47,745 nucleotides of DNA from Nephromyces sp. MM_2019 (lineage: Eukaryota; Apicomplexa; Aconoidasida; Nephromycida). The stretch is taken from contig JADHZB010000544.1 in the NCBI GenBank assembly GCA_015657535.1, forward strand, positions 1 through 47,745, written 5' to 3'. The notes beneath the pieces were generated by a model. It was not told the origin of the DNA and ran no database searches. It worked only from the letters and a program-made list of their open reading frames with translations. Positions within the stretch are counted from its first letter, which is position 1. The number at the start of each line of letters is the position of its first letter. A program made the translations under genes and the position numbers. This document shows, piece after piece, positions 1-12,953 of the stretch.

Positions 1-1620
1 GTGTGTGTGTAAGGGGGGGGTGTAAGGTATAATGTGTGTTTAGGGAGTAAGTATGATTTGTAATTATCATGAGTTCTGTATATGATGTGGAAATATATAT
101 ATAGTATTGTTAAAATATCTTTTGTGTGTATATATACCTTAAATTATTTTGCCTGTTTTTACCGTATTTGTCATTTTTTGGTGATAGTGTGTGTGTAGGT
201 GTCTTAATTATTCCACGATTTGATGTGTGTAAAAAATTGGGGATGTGTGTGTGCTTTTTAAATACCTTTTGATGTGTAGAAACAATTTCAACAATAAAAC
301 ACACAAATAAAACTAGATACATCACTTGTGTGTATATATTAAATGTGTGTAAATGTGTGTAAATGTGTGTAAATGTGTGTAAATGTGTGTAAATAATTTC
401 AATTGTGCAAGTTGTCAATGGAAAGAAATACTGCTTTGTATGAAAGGTGTGTAGTAAAAAAATCTAAGCAATGTGTGTGTGTGTAGATAATTAGGTGAAT
501 AACCTTAACATTTCCAAGTAAATATCATATAAATGGGTCGAATTGTGTGTAAAAATAATCGATGAATGATGGTGTGTGTATCTATATAAATTCATTTCAA
601 TCTATTTGATTTTATACATACTTGAGTGTGTGAGAATTCTCATTTATGTGTAATAAAGTGTGTGTAATATAAAAATCTAAGGTATGTGATTGTGTGTATG
701 TGTGTGTAATTAGTGTATAGACGGTGCTTATATTTGATGAATTTGTGTGTGTGTGTGTGTGTGTATGAGTAGGGGTGTAGGGACAAATTCAGTCATATCT
801 TCAAATGGGAAGCTTTTGTATTTAAAAATATAAGTCTTGAGGTGTGTGTGTGTGAGTTGTGTGTGCAATACAGAGTGAGCCTAACAATTATAAATATGTA
901 TGTGTTTGTGTAAACTTATATAGATATGTCTGTGCTTGATTATAGGTGTTTATATATAATCAAGTATACCAATTAGTATATCTGTGTGTTTGGGTGTTTA
1001 TAGTTAGGCCTATATGAGTGCAGATATATATGTGTAAAAAGTGTGTGTAGGTATGAATGAGGTGTGTGAAACGTTTTTTATGGGTGTGTATGTAACGTAT
1101 GTGTGAGTGTGTTTGTAATATGTGTATGGCTATTGTGTATCGTGTATTCGAATATGTGTGTAAAGCGTATGTGGTTGTGGATATAAGTGTATGTAAATAT
1201 GGGTGAGATGTGTGTAAATGTGTGTTTAGGTATATACAGGTTTGTGTGTATGTGTGGATATTTCAGGATGAATTGTATGTTTATAATATATATGAATGTG
1301 TATATGTGTGTGTGTAAGTAATAGAACAATTGTAGTTACATATCCAAAATGGTGTCGTTATTGCTGAAGTATACCCAGTGCCCAATCAATCCGTGTATAT
1401 GACAACTAAGATGTGTGTACACTATTGAGATGTGTGTGTAAACTTAAATCAATATATATGTATATGATTATAGGTTAAAACCAATGTGTACGGATATAAT
1501 TATAAGTTAAAGTTGGGTATGCTTTTGTTTCAGTGTGTAAAAATAAACATGTTATTATATCAATCATACATTTATAAGTGTGTTTGTGTGTACTTTTAAG
1601 TAGTTTTAAGTTGATATTTT
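1..1620. repeat. TG-rich microsatellite zone (TG on + strand)
   Basis: The plus strand is packed with TGTGTG and TGTGTGTA runs. At about 343-394 there are roughly five tandem copies of a 10-base unit, TGTGTGTAAA. There is a 20-base pure GT run near 745-764. The opposite polarity (CA on the plus strand) begins at about 1740. On the minus strand the same DNA reads as CA, so a minus-strand gene here would have CA on its sense strand, as the plus-strand genes at 30-47 kb do. Confidence 0.85.
785..1405 (-). CDS. Fragment of unresolved minus-strand gene (two exons)
   Basis: Two exon-like pieces join in phase. The first is 1405-1340, 21 codons plus split codons, after a CTTAG acceptor and ending before GTAACT; it contains GLIGHWVYFSNNDTILD. 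The second is 880 to about 785, after TTGTTAG; it contains KTYIFKYKSFPFEDMTEF. The split codon at the junction is ATG (Met). The second exon includes a CA run read as His/Thr, and its donor is uncertain. More exon-like segments follow at about 330-260 and 180-140, but I could not join them. I do not recognise the product. The start and the end are not located. Confidence 0.3.
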
Positions 1621-1739
1621 CAATTATATTAAACAAACTGATTGCAATGCTCAAAAAAAATTATAAATATTAAGTACACTTCTTATTTTTCATGTGTATA
1701 TCTACATATTATATGTTATTTTCATGAAGTATATTATAT

Positions 1740-2490
1740 ATATTTACATACACATTTAATTCTTACACATACACATAGACGCCCATCTACTTTAATTTTT
1801 TGAATCAATCAATTAGACCTCTTTCATACACACACACACACACTTATACACAAGGACTTATATATGTGTGACCATAAGATAACTCTTTAAGTTAGTAATG
1901 TGTTCCATATTTGTTTATTCCCTCAATATCACTTGCTTATATAAATTAATAGCCACACACAAACACATACCCAAACATAATCCCATACACATACACTTAC
2001 AAACACACATTCACATACCATATGACATCAAACAGACACGCATACACACACATACACAACCATAACCACATACACACACATATATATATATCTAAAAATG
2101 CACCCGATTACAACAACAATTTAAATATATATATATATATTTCAGGTTAATTGGTCTAAAGGATTGATAAAACGCCTTACAAGCGTATACATACAAACAC
2201 ACACAATTTTCAAACAAACTTAAAACGACTAAAACATTCGTAATATGCACACAAAATAACTAGAGATGCGTGTGTATAACACAATATTTAGTTTAAGTTT
2301 ACCATGGAAAGTGATGATAATGTGGAAGAATATAAATACCTCAATTTTAAACGAAATTGCTTAAAATCTTTACTTAGGCTATACAAATTTATACAGTAAG
2401 GCTTAATAGTTTATATCACACACACGCACACACATACACATACACACACACACAAACACATACACACACACACATACACACACACACACA

Positions 2491-2529
<39 letters not shown>

Positions 2530-2570
2530 ACACACACACAAATATATATATATATATATATACACGAACT
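1740..2570. repeat. CA-rich zone with (CA)n and (TA)n
   Basis: CA-type microsatellites lie on the plus strand, densest at about 2418-2540, followed by a TA run near 2542-2561. They lie upstream of, and in the first intron of, the plus-strand gene starting at 2304. Between about 1620 and 1740 the strand polarity of the dinucleotide flips. Confidence 0.85.
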
Positions 2571-5500
2571 TCAAACTGCAGTGATATTACTTTATAATGT
2601 AAACTACAAACACACTTGAATAAATTTTTTATTTAGGCTTGAATTAGAGGGAGTAGATTACATGAACTGTTATACTCTATATTTATTTACAATATAAATG
2701 GAAATTAACTTAATAAGTGTGTATGTATGTATATGTGTGTGTCAGCGTATTTATGTATGTATGTGAATGGGTATAATTTTATATATGAAAATTAGTGTGT
2801 AACAGTGTATCTATGTGCCTATTGGTATGTTTGTATAGTCGTATGAACTTGTGTACATGTAAATATTGTTTATATGTATAATATGTTTATTTTGCATGTA
2901 TGCAATATATGTGTGAACTTTTTACGTAAATCATGTATCTGTGTGTTATAAGTGTATATATAATTTATGAATTTTTATCCCAAATTTTATAATTCTATTT
3001 ATGCCTCATAATTTTATGATACGTGTGTATTAAACAGTGAAAAACCAGAATTAGGCCTAATTGAATCGCTTGGGAAACAAATTAACACACTCAATGAACA
3101 CCTTACCCAAACAGATAGAAAATTATATTTTCTAAGTGATGAAGATGTTAGTCAAGGTTGGTCATATTTGTTAAAATTTGATACAAATGAACTTAAACAC
3201 TACCCTAATTATATAAATATAGACTACCTACACACAAAGATTAGTGTAACAATCATACAAGTATTTACAACAGTCATATATATATATTAAACATTTCCCT
3301 CAATCTAACAAATTTATTATCAACACTGTGTATGTATAATTATATATATATTGGATAACTATATACCCTATGTGAATACTTTTATCTTCATAATAAATCA
3401 GCTCTTAACACTATGTATACATATCAGTAAAACATCTACATATGATACACAACCATTTAAAGGCATAGGTATTATGAAACTTCTAGATAAATAAGTTGAT
3501 ACTGAAAACCGAAACTGTTTCTAGTTTACACTCAAGATATTTTTAAACTTATAAATAAATTTTTTTAAATTGAAGCTGTGTGTAGTTTACTAACATGAAG
3601 GATACTTTTTTGAGCTCATAAATAATTTTTCAGATATTAAAAATGAAGTTGAAAACTTAGATACTAATACTATATCTCCTGAGAAATCCAATAATAACAA
3701 TTGGGCCTTTCACCAAGCTATTGTAACAGGTACAAATTAAGCATATCTATTTCAATACATAATTTGGGTATTGTACATATTTTTATAAGTATCCTTTCAT
3801 AAGTATCAAACTTATGGGTATTTGATTTTTTAAGTGTATATACACTCTTGAATACCATATATTATTTATTATATTTTTAATTTTATATAGGCACAGAAGT
3901 TTTAGCGGTTGCTTTATCTCCTGCTAATCAAGGTTCAAAGAGTCAACAGCTGATCATATTTACTCTCGAATTCCTCAGATTATATCAACTCTATGATGAT
4001 GGATGGATCCCACTCAATAGTATACAAGTACGTTTTATAACATAATATGAATAAGAAACCTAGCAATTTTTGAGTTTAGTTTCAAGAAGAAATCATTGAG
4101 GAGCTCAGCCATAGATTGAAGAATGATTTTCCAAGTATTATGAAACTCATTATACACCTAATTTTATTTTCTTTTTATCTGGAATAACTAAAACTCTTTG
4201 TGTACATACATCTTCTACTCTTTATATGCAATAATTTGTAGAAAAGAATCAACTCATATACAGTGAGTTTTTACAAGATAATATCTGCGCCGCAATTTTC
4301 CCCACGGGATCAGCAAGGTGATTGGTAGCTTGAACTTACACACAATGCAATTCTTCCAAATTATTGTGTCTTCAGTAAGCTGTATTTTTACAAGACAAAC
4401 CAAGGCCTCGATATACTTAATTGCTTTGATTTGCCAACTGATATTATATGCGCATCATTTGTATCCCTACCTGAATATGACAGCCGAATAGTTGACTCTA
4501 TAATATTAATAATATATAGAGATGCAGCTCCAGTATTTCAGTTGAAATTCCAAGTCTTCTTTCACAATTCTCTAGAAGTTACAAGCCTAATAAAAAGTTG
4601 TTTTGACTTACCTGTGGATTTACCACACTTTTCAATACCTTATTTAACGTCTCAGCATTTTTCTTCTCAAATATATGCTTCTCCTTGTAACTCAAATTCT
4701 TTGATATTATTAAGTATTGGTATTGCAATGAATGCTGAAAAATATGACAAGACAATCATTTACTTAAGGTAAGCACTAATACGTTCCTGGTGACTCAATA
4801 TTATAAACGTAAAATTTGGAGAGTCTTTCTAGTATAAGAAATTTAATCACATATAGTTTTAGATACACTTACAATGAGTACTTTTGAATTTAGGAAACCT
4901 TAGTAGCTACATTCACTAATTATCCAAAATTTCAAATCATAAGCGTAATGCAGTTCTACTCTTGGATATTTAGAAATGAACACAAGGCCTTGTAGAACTG
5001 ATACTCATCTAGAATATTTTATATAGTGTTTTTAATTGATGTTATAACCATAAAAGCTATCACTTACAAAACTAGGATTAGATGAAGACATTATTCATTT
5101 CACTTAGCTAAACAAAATGAAATTTTAAAAATTTATCATTGATTAGGCAAGCTTCGGTGTCACCAACAGACTTAAAAATAGTTGAAGAAGATAACACTTT
5201 TACCTTTAATCTACCATGGAGCACTGTGTAAGGGGAAAAATAACTGAAATCAATGTTTTCCAATTCACCTATTAGAAACTATTACATATATACTTCATTT
5301 TAAGCTGATATAATTTACATAAGCATAGTGAGGTTAATTTTAAGCAATTAATTAATCTCTATTTATTTAATTCTGGAAATATTTTAAACGCAAAATTTTT
5401 CTTCAGACCATTTTTTTTAAATCCAAACTTCATATCACAAAACTTAACTGGAGAATTTTCTAAGCAGATTAAATTAAATCATCATCTACCAATACCTCTG

Positions 5501-6606
5501 TTACTTCAACCGAAATATTCATTGAAAAATGGATTTATATGCTTGCTAATACCTATTAATAAGACAATGAATGAAATAGATCTCACAGAGCTGTCAGATA
5601 TAATTTCATTATGTGGAACAAAGAGACTAAAGTGGCTTGCAAAAATCGAATTATTTGAAAACTCGAATGATTTTGTTCCAATTTACTCTTATCTTCCATA
5701 TATCTTGTTTGAACCTATTGGAGAACTATTCCCCAAGCAACTACTTCTTATTGATGTTTCTGATCAGTAAGATACATATGCTTAAATATCCCTCTCTTTA
5801 TTTACTGCTATTGTTGTTCGATTTTTCTGATTAATAACATATATTCATATATCCCTCACATTACCAGAATCCCTATCCAATTGTTTATTATCAATATTTA
5901 TTTATGTATGCATATCTATAAACCTTAATTCAGGTCTACCTATCGATTTGAGACTTTAATAAAATCAAGTAATGTTTGAAACATTAAAGAGCTTATAGTC
6001 TTTATAATTTAAAATTATTTCATTATTAAACTCAGGTATAACTCGAATAAATCAAAACTACTGTGTTCTTCCAAGTTCATTGGATAGTTTTCTACTTATC
6101 TTTAACCATAATTGACCAATATAATTGTAAAAAACTATTTATTCCTTCAAACATTTGCTAGTAATTCATATGTTTCGTTTAGAAGACTTCATTTTTTTTA
6201 ATATTTTAAATGAAATGCAATCTGGCATAAACTCTAATGAAATTTTTCCTTAACTACTTAAATAAGCATTTGCTTGATTTAATAATAATTTGTATACTCC
6301 ATTGAACAAGACTCTAAAGATAAGATGACCATTTGAATGTAGCTCTTAGTTTCTTCTTGAGGAGATTAATTCAGCTGATTATGAAGTTTATATAACTATT
6401 AAAAAACAGAAAGAAATACTGCTGTTGATTGTCATAATTGTTTCGTTTCTGCAAAAGCAATTGGTTATAAGCGATTTAAAAGAGTTGGAATCGTAAGCTC
6501 TGCATCATGTTGGTTTATATCATATAATGTCATAGATGTCTTATTAAAATAATAGGAAAATGTGACTTGTTTGTCATTTCATCAAAAATATTTCAACTTT
6601 TTTTAA
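2304..6606 (+). CDS. Uncharacterised 512-residue protein, 11 exons
   Basis: My model has exons 2304-2395, 3038-3156, 3634-3729, 3891-4027, 4080-4134, 4242-4317, 4376-4768, 5147-5227, 5407-5766, 6414-6492 and 6556-6606. All junctions are GT-AG and all phases agree, giving 512 residues. The start is the ATG in ACCATGG, a good context. I do not recognise the family. Alternating hydrophobic stretches around residues 165-260 (NICAAIFPTGS, KLYFYKTNQG, DSIILIIYRDA) look like beta strands, possibly beta-propeller blades, which is only a guess. A CxxC (CHNC) lies in exon 10. The last two exons depend on a weak AAAG acceptor at 6413; if it is wrong, the protein would stop at TAA 5770. The ACAC-rich DNA just upstream and in intron 1 is on its sense strand. 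Confidence 0.7.
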
Positions 6607-7370
6607 GATACAAGTTGTGGTAAAAATTATGTATCTCTTGTGCTTGATAAAAATAGAAAATTGTGATAGGAGTTATATAAGAAGAATGTTCGAAACACTA
6701 CTTTTTCTAAAATAAAGTTATATCAAAGGTGAAACCTTTTAATTTATTTAAGCACATGAGTGTTCTAAAAGATTATTTAAGTAAATGAGTTCTTCAATTT
6801 CATTCCTAATCTTTATTCCCCAAAGTCAGATTTGCTAAACGCGCATATATTAGCTTACACACATCGGTTTTAATCTTACATGTACACCTCAAAGTATCTA
6901 ATTTACTATTGATAGCATTGACTTTAGGTAAAAAGAATCACTTTTAGAGTTTTTAATAGTAGGTCTGAGTTTACTTGGGAATTGTAGTATTCATTATATC
7001 TGTGCCAGAGCTAAGTGTTGACAACATAAAATTAAGCTTGAGCGCTGCAGCACTAAGTTTAAAGTGTCGATGACTAGACTTGAATGTCTTTATATTGCTT
7101 TCTAGCGCTCGCATTGTACTAAATTTTTACAGTATGATAACACTAAGCTTGAAAATCTAAAAAATTGAGCTCAGTTATCTAACACTAAAATTGTACGGTC
7201 TAAAACTAAATTGGGGTCATTAGATCACTTTTAATTTTACACTGTATTTGCTATCCAAGGTTATCCTATATAAACAAAGCTTATATTCATATAATAAATT
7301 TAAGCATACCCTTTTTGATTCTTTTCCTGGCTATCCATTTTTATTTTATCAATAAACATTTCTCTTAACA
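6607..7370. other. Intergenic region, no gene seen
   Basis: This AT-rich stretch between the stop at 6606 and the TOM22-like gene has no exon that I can join in phase. A 5' non-coding exon or short first exon of the TOM22-like gene may lie here, because AACAG just before 7372 looks like a splice acceptor. Confidence 0.5.
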
Positions 7371-7382
7371 GAAACTATCAAG

Positions 7383-7625
7383 ATGATATCATATATGTCT
7401 AACATCGTAGGTGAAAAGAAGATGAGCTTGGCCAAGAAGCGCTTATCTACACTCTATACGAATGGCTCATGGATTTTCAGGAATTGTATGTGGATCTTCT
7501 TCACATCATCAATCATTTTATTCATGCCTACACTCTTTCACTACGAGAAGGAATGTGTATTGATCGAGATGCATGCCCAACTTGTTCAAGCTCAGCAAGC
7601 TGCTCAGAATGTCATGATGAATTAA
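7383..7625 (+). CDS. TOM22: TOM22-like outer mitochondrial membrane import subunit
   Basis: The 80-residue protein has one transmembrane helix at about residues 33-52 (WIFFTSSIILFMPTLF), a basic stretch before it (KKRL) and a Gln-rich tail (QLVQAQQAAQ). The order is basic segment, a TSS-II-L-MP helix, a Tyr-Glu-Lys step, then a Gln-rich tail. This matches the core of TOM22, the central receptor and organiser of the outer-membrane translocase, whose animal form has TSFMILVLPVVFETEKL followed by Gln repeats. The usual acidic cytosolic N-terminus is absent or lies in an unseen upstream exon, because an acceptor-like AACAG sits at 7371. I chose the first in-frame ATG. The identification rests on the short membrane segment, so it is likely rather than certain. 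Confidence 0.6.
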   Translation: MISYMSNIVGEKKMSLAKKRLSTLYTNGSWIFRNCMWIFFTSSIILFMPTLFHYEKECVLIEMHAQLVQAQQAAQNVMMN

Positions 7626-7965
7626 ATGGCTTGAATTGGATTTGAAGAACATATAATAGGAAGATTTATATAGAAAATACTTTGTTTTACCTAAGCAATG
7701 GAATCAGAATTCTATTGTAAGTAATTTCAAAGCAATGCTTATACTGGACATTTTTTTTAATCTTAAATCCTTAAAACGGATTAAAATATTGATTCTGAAT
7801 CAAATTTTGAAAATCTTTTAAAAAAATCCCAGCACTTGAACAACCAATCAAAAATAATTAATAAAATATCTTGTTGAATAATACATAGTTGACATAGACA
7901 ATTTATTTTATCCAATCGATATTTAAGCTTCATTTCAAATTATTATTTGTATCATTTAATGCAAA
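7626..7965. other. Convergent 3' intergenic region
   Basis: This is AT-rich sequence between two genes that end toward each other. I see no exon or RNA gene. It presumably holds both 3' UTRs. Confidence 0.6.
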
Positions 7966-8949
7966 TTATTGTCTCTCATTTGAAAAGAATCGCACAGGTG
8001 CCTTATATATCATAAACATATAAAACAATGGTAAACTTATAACACAAGCTAATAAAACTGAACTGGTTACATGATAAAATACAGGAGGTAACCCATTTGG
8101 ATATCTTATCAACTCAATGTGAAAAAGAAAATTTGTCATCAGCCAATTCACATCATAGGCTGCACCTTTGCCTGAACTACAAATTTGTAGTATATAAAAC
8201 ATGTTTGTGGAATGATCATTTTCATCAATAGCACAAAATGGCTCAAGTTTCCTTTGATCAGATCTTTTCACTGCGTTAGCAAGGTCTGTTCTCCAGGTGT
8301 GATCTAAAATTTTATCCAAGATTTCCTTTAGCCATTCAAAGGTTTGGATAGATTTAAACCATTGCTTCTTGGCTTCATTTAAATCTAATTTGCTCAAAAT
8401 ATACTCTTGTCCTGGCTTTGATGCTTGACCTAAAACACCACAAACTTTGAAGCCTTCTTGTGCTTTAAAACTGCTTGAAAAGTCATAAAATGAAAGGATG
8501 TCATTGACACCGTATAAATGTGTGGTAAAATCATCTAACGGATAACTGCCTAGGCTTGAGATTTTTGCACCATAACGTTGGTTCTTTTCGAACACATTTT
8601 GTTTAATTTTTACATTGAGACAGGTATTAATTAGGATGCTATGATATGAACCTAGATGAGAAAGACTAACACTAGGTAAAACGTTCCAAAATGTGTTTAC
8701 ACAACCTTGTAAGTTGTTTGAATTGTAAAACTTGACCTGAGAGTCATCATCTTCATTCTTATTTTCATATGAAAGCCCCTGCTCATACAAGCATCTTTCC
8801 CAAATTCCCTTGAAGGAAGACAATATAGGTAGACGGATATACTGGTTTATGGTGCAAGGAGATATCATTTCATTGTCATTAGATCTAACAGTGGCGATGT
8901 ATAGACTCAAAGACATAAAGATTTTGATCCACCCAATTGTTTTAGGCAT
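7966..8949 (-). CDS. Type I membrane protein with signal peptide, unknown
   Basis: A single exon encodes 327 residues. The N-terminus has a hydrophobic signal sequence (WIKIFMSLSLYIATV, about residues 7-21). The body is Cys-containing, with cysteines near residues 32, 53, 82, 110, 170, 237, 256 and 302. A hydrophobic span near the C-terminus (about residues 293-315, SSVLLACVISLPLFYMFMIY) is followed by a short basic tail. I infer a secretory-pathway protein with a luminal or extracellular body and a short cytosolic tail. The start is the first ATG and gives a clean signal peptide. I do not recognise the family. The gene converges with the TOM22-like gene. Confidence 0.75.
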   Translation of the reverse strand: MPKTIGWIKIFMSLSLYIATVRSNDNEMISPCTINQYIRLPILSSFKGIWERCLYEQGLSYENKNEDDDSQVKFYNSNNLQGCVNTFWNVLPSVSLSHLGSYHSILINTCLNVKIKQNVFEKNQRYGAKISSLGSYPLDDFTTHLYGVNDILSFYDFSSSFKAQEGFKVCGVLGQASKPGQEYILSKLDLNEAKKQWFKSIQTFEWLKEILDKILDHTWRTDLANAVKRSDQRKLEPFCAIDENDHSTNMFYILQICSSGKGAAYDVNWLMTNFLFHIELIRYPNGLPPVFYHVTSSVLLACVISLPLFYMFMIYKAPVRFFSNERQ

Positions 8950-9801
8950 TTTAATAAATAATTGTCATGAAAAAAACTAAGACTACCTTAACTTAGTGAT
9001 TCTAGCAAGTTTTTAAATATAACCTTGCCATTCAGTAGTTATAATCAAACTCGTTATAGATAGGATTATAAATAGGAGAATGAACTTTTACTTAGCATAA
9101 AGCTAAAAGTATACACAATTCAATCTTTTTATTTTCAATCACGAGAATAAATAACATGTTGAAAAATCATTGGAATAATGAATGATTAATGGACTAGGAA
9201 GGTCTAATCTCTCATTTGTAATCAACATGTATAGTTATATATTTAATTAGGTTTACAGTTCATTTTGATTAAAGTTGATTAGATGATGATTACAAGTTAT
9301 TTACGTGTAGTACTATAATTGTAAGTAACTTAATCAAAAAGTTTTAATTAATAAACATTTGGAAACTATAAAATATAAATTAGACGATCCCATTATAGGA
9401 TAAATTTTGTAAAAAAATTAATTGAAAAAATTCGATACACTGAATTATTAATTATAATTTTATATAATTTATTCTTCGGAAATTTGACATTAGTTAATTT
9501 AATTCGTTTATTGTGCCTTATTACTCAGCTTGATATTCCAAGATCTTGTTACTCTATAGGTTTAGATCCCCAAGAATCATGAGCAACTAATTTGTTGTGC
9601 GATAGCCCATAGTTTCCTACCCTCGAAATCCCATGGTTTTATTATTGATTCGGTTCGAGAATGTTTCTCAGAGAGAAATTGACGAAACACTGTAGGAACT
9701 ATAACTTATATTCATCTTTGCGAGCTTTGTAAGATTGTCACAATACTTTACCAATACAAAAAAAACAAATGAATTTTGGTAACCAATAGTAGAGAAGTAT
9801 C
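8950..9801. other. Intergenic region, no gene seen
   Basis: It lies upstream of the membrane-protein gene and downstream of the GATA-finger gene, both on the minus strand. The sequence is AT-rich without microsatellites. I found no exon pair with consistent phase, and no tRNA fold. Confidence 0.55.
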
Positions 9802-11545
9802 TTAATTATCTATTGAATTTGTAGCCTCTTTGGATATCATATTATTAACTATCTCAGAAACATGATCAGAGTTAGATTCGATTTTCGTATTGTCTTTGTC
9901 TCGATTTAATCTAGGTACTCGGTTTATTTTAATTTTAGAATTTGTGAAGTTAGAAGGATGATTAATTACTCGCTGCTGCTTTCTTGCTCGCATGTAACAT
10001 GCATTGCATACAGGTTCAAACTCAAGATATCTCCATTGTGGAGTGTTGCGAGTTTGACATAGTGTGCAAGCAAAATCAGACCGGTTCATTCTTGGCCGAC
10101 CTGGAGTTGCTCCATTGTCTGATTGAAATGCTATATCATTACTTGAACTCCTCCTCTTGAAGCAAAAGTTATTCATATTATATAGATTTTCATTAGATGA
10201 ATTGCTCTTATTCAAATGGACTTTTTTAACTAAAGATTTGTATTGGGGAAAATGTCCTGATTTTGTATTACCGGTCAAAGGTTTGATTATCGGCACTCCT
10301 GATGCTCGAGATTCTTCATCACAATAAGACGTACAAAATGTGTTGCTATTTTGGTCCAACGAATCCCTTTCAAGAAGATTTTCAGTGGGGGCCTTAAATG
10401 TATTAGCATCAGGGTTAAACCCTTGCTGCCCGTTCATAAATTCCAGTTTACTACCTTTATTTGATGAAATTTTTTTTCTTCTCTTCTTCGAATAAATATT
10501 CTCGTACTGTTGATTTTCGTCATCCGCGCTAAACGATGAATACCCCAGCATGCTCAGAAATTCCGATCTCAGGTGCATGAAATGCACACAGGCTTCTATC
10601 CATTTCTCATCTGATATGAAACATTCTTGTGAACCAATATAGAATGGGCCATTTAATGGTATCATAAACCCATCGGTTTGTGCCCCCATTTCACTAAGTG
10701 ATGCATTTACTTTTCTGTTCAAGTGGGAATTTGAATTATAATTACCATTTGAAATAAAACTACCTTGTTGATTGCTCCTATCAAATTGGTTCAAGAGATC
10801 CAATTGATACTGTATCGGGTCAATTTGGGGGCCTAGGAAGAGGAATGAAATTATAGAGAAATTTTTTAAATAAGTACATTATAATAACCTTTATCTAATT
10901 GATAATTATCAAAAATTCCTGTCAATGATGATTCAAGGTGGCTTTCAATATCAAAAATCTTATTGGCTTCATCACTTATGGCATGGCGATTAACACCAAA
11001 GTGCCTTTCATGGAATTTGAAATCTTTGACAGGCACTCTTTGTGCTAGGTTATGCTCACTATCATTCATAAATCCCAACTGCAACAATGAATCCTAAATT
11101 CGGAGTGTATTTTTATTTTCAATATTAAATGCTTAATATCAAATCACAAATTTTCAAATCAATCTAAATGAAATTTTCGAAAATTTTAAATTTACAAACA
11201 CCAAATGCATCATATTGTTTGTAGATAATAATCAGCAAATACTTGCAAGCTAAACACATAAGATTTGTGTATATAAAACACATCAAACTGTTAAAAAATT
11301 TTGCTAAATGCTCGATAAAATGAATCATACATAAATCATTTTATTCAAGGACTTTGGTATAACGATCCAGCCTTACATTGATCTCATTATCTAATTTCAT
11401 AGGGTAATTAGACCTGGTGTAAAATTGCCTTGAATTATCATTTATTTGATCAGTTTGGCTTTCCAGAAATAAGCCAAAATTGTTGTATTTATCATTCCTT
11501 CCAAGTTTCAAATTTGTCATACTCGAACTTCTAGGCAATTTCTTT
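9802..11545 (-). CDS. GATA-type zinc-finger protein (transcription factor)
   Basis: Exons are 11545-11377, 11093-10889 and 10832-9802 on the minus strand, with GT-AG junctions and consistent phase, giving about 467 visible residues. Near residue 380 is a single GATA-type finger, CTLC-x16-CNAC, with Thr-Pro-x-Trp-Arg after the first cysteine pair and a basic run RARKQQR after the second, as in GATA DNA-binding domains. The rest is low-complexity Asn/Ser-rich, with a basic cluster KKRRKK near residue 240 that could be a nuclear signal. The first exon begins after an acceptor-like TTTAG with one leftover base, so an upstream exon with the true start probably exists; I could not find it. The alternative start is the ATG nine codons into that exon. 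Targets and role are unknown. Confidence 0.8.
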
Positions 11546-12953
11546 CTAAATTGTGAGCTTTACAATGCTTTAAAACCTGGAAAGCTGTGAAATTTTGTAA
11601 GTTTGAAATTTAGAAAACATGAACTTTAGATGGCATGAAATAAATTTTGGTAGGATTGAAAATTGTATATTTCAATTTTCGAAACTTCCAAGCTTTAAAA
11701 AATATGTATCTTTTGGGTTCTCTAACGATTCATTTTTCACGCTCTTCGACGATGCTTTTCGTACAAATTAGATAAACAAGTTATTGTTTCTTTTAATTGA
11801 AAATATTTCTACATCTATTACAGCATTGAACAAAAATTTGATGACCTTTTGTAAGCTCTAAAAATTATTTCCTACTCATTTCATTCATGTTCAATTTAGA
11901 TCTATTAACAAGATAAACATTTTATAATGTAATAAATAAAATAATTGATTCTTATAAATAAAAACTATGTAAAATTATAAAGTTTAGGAAAGTGCATGAA
12001 ATTTATTATGATATATGATGTATGTGTAACTTGATGACTTGTGTAAATCAGATAATGTAATGAATTTTGTAAAATGTTTGTTGTTCGAATGAATATAATT
12101 TATGAAGTATGTGAATTTACAATATAACAAACTGGATATAATATCACAATAGCAAAGTTTAGGGAGTTAAACTTAAAAGACAAGACATAGAAAATTAGCG
12201 AAGCAAGCAACTTTTTTTTTAAAATAGCTTAACTAATATACTTTAAAAGTAAACATGGTTGCTTAATAATCTTATGCTTAAACAGCTTTTTATCTGCTTA
12301 TATAAATGAGAAGCTCGATTCAATTTTATTTTTTTTAAATATGTGGTTGCTCAAATGAGGGGAGGGCTTGTTTCAATGTCTCAACTTGGATTTGTTTGAT
12401 TAATAATTACTTAATTTGACAGCTAAAAGAAAATTAGTTTGTGTAAAAGAGTAGATTATACGTGTAAAAGCTTAATTAATAAATTTCCAACTTTATGTAA
12501 TTTGTGTATTTAGTAGATCTTCAATAATAATGTTCTTAAGTTTGTAAATTTGAACTTATTTGAAAAGAAACCAAAGAGGAAAATATAAGGAGGAAATTTG
12601 ATTAAAGTTGGTAAGTTATATACAAGAAAAAACTCTAAGAAATTTTATATTTTGCACAAGAAATTATAACTCAACCGGATTTTCGGAAACATAACAAGTT
12701 AAATACCGAATAAAATTTATAATTGGATTTTGTGGAAACTATTATACGATTTGTAATTAAATCTTGATATTTACTTCACTGATTTATGCTAAAAATGTTT
12801 TATACTTGCTTGACGGTTCACAACAAATTCAATATTGTTGTTTGATTTCCTGGTTATGATTATTTAATTGGTACATAGCCAATGACTTGGTTTATTTATT
12901 GAATTACCGTGAAATAAAAATAAAGGCTTATGTTCCCTTATTGTCTTATAGAT
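11546..12953. other. Intergenic or 5' intron of the GATA gene
   Basis: This AT-rich sequence should contain the first exon or the promoter of the GATA-finger gene. Short ATG-initiated stretches on the minus strand (near 11640, 12260 and 12665) do not end in a donor of the needed phase, so none is annotated. Confidence 0.45.

Noticed and set aside
1..400. Telomeric repeat at the left edge
   Set aside because: TGTGTGTAAA units lack the G-triplet telomere pattern and are scattered through 1.6 kb and again, as CA, at 30-47 kb, so they are internal microsatellites.
6352..6492. Exon in another frame encoding a hydrophobic ILLLIVIIVSFL stretch
   Set aside because: It is open, but its codon third positions are less typical, and it joins only to a short tail ending inside the TOM22-like gene. 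The alternative frame (NTAVDCHNCFVSAKAIGYKR) fits both neighbouring exons of the 512-residue gene.
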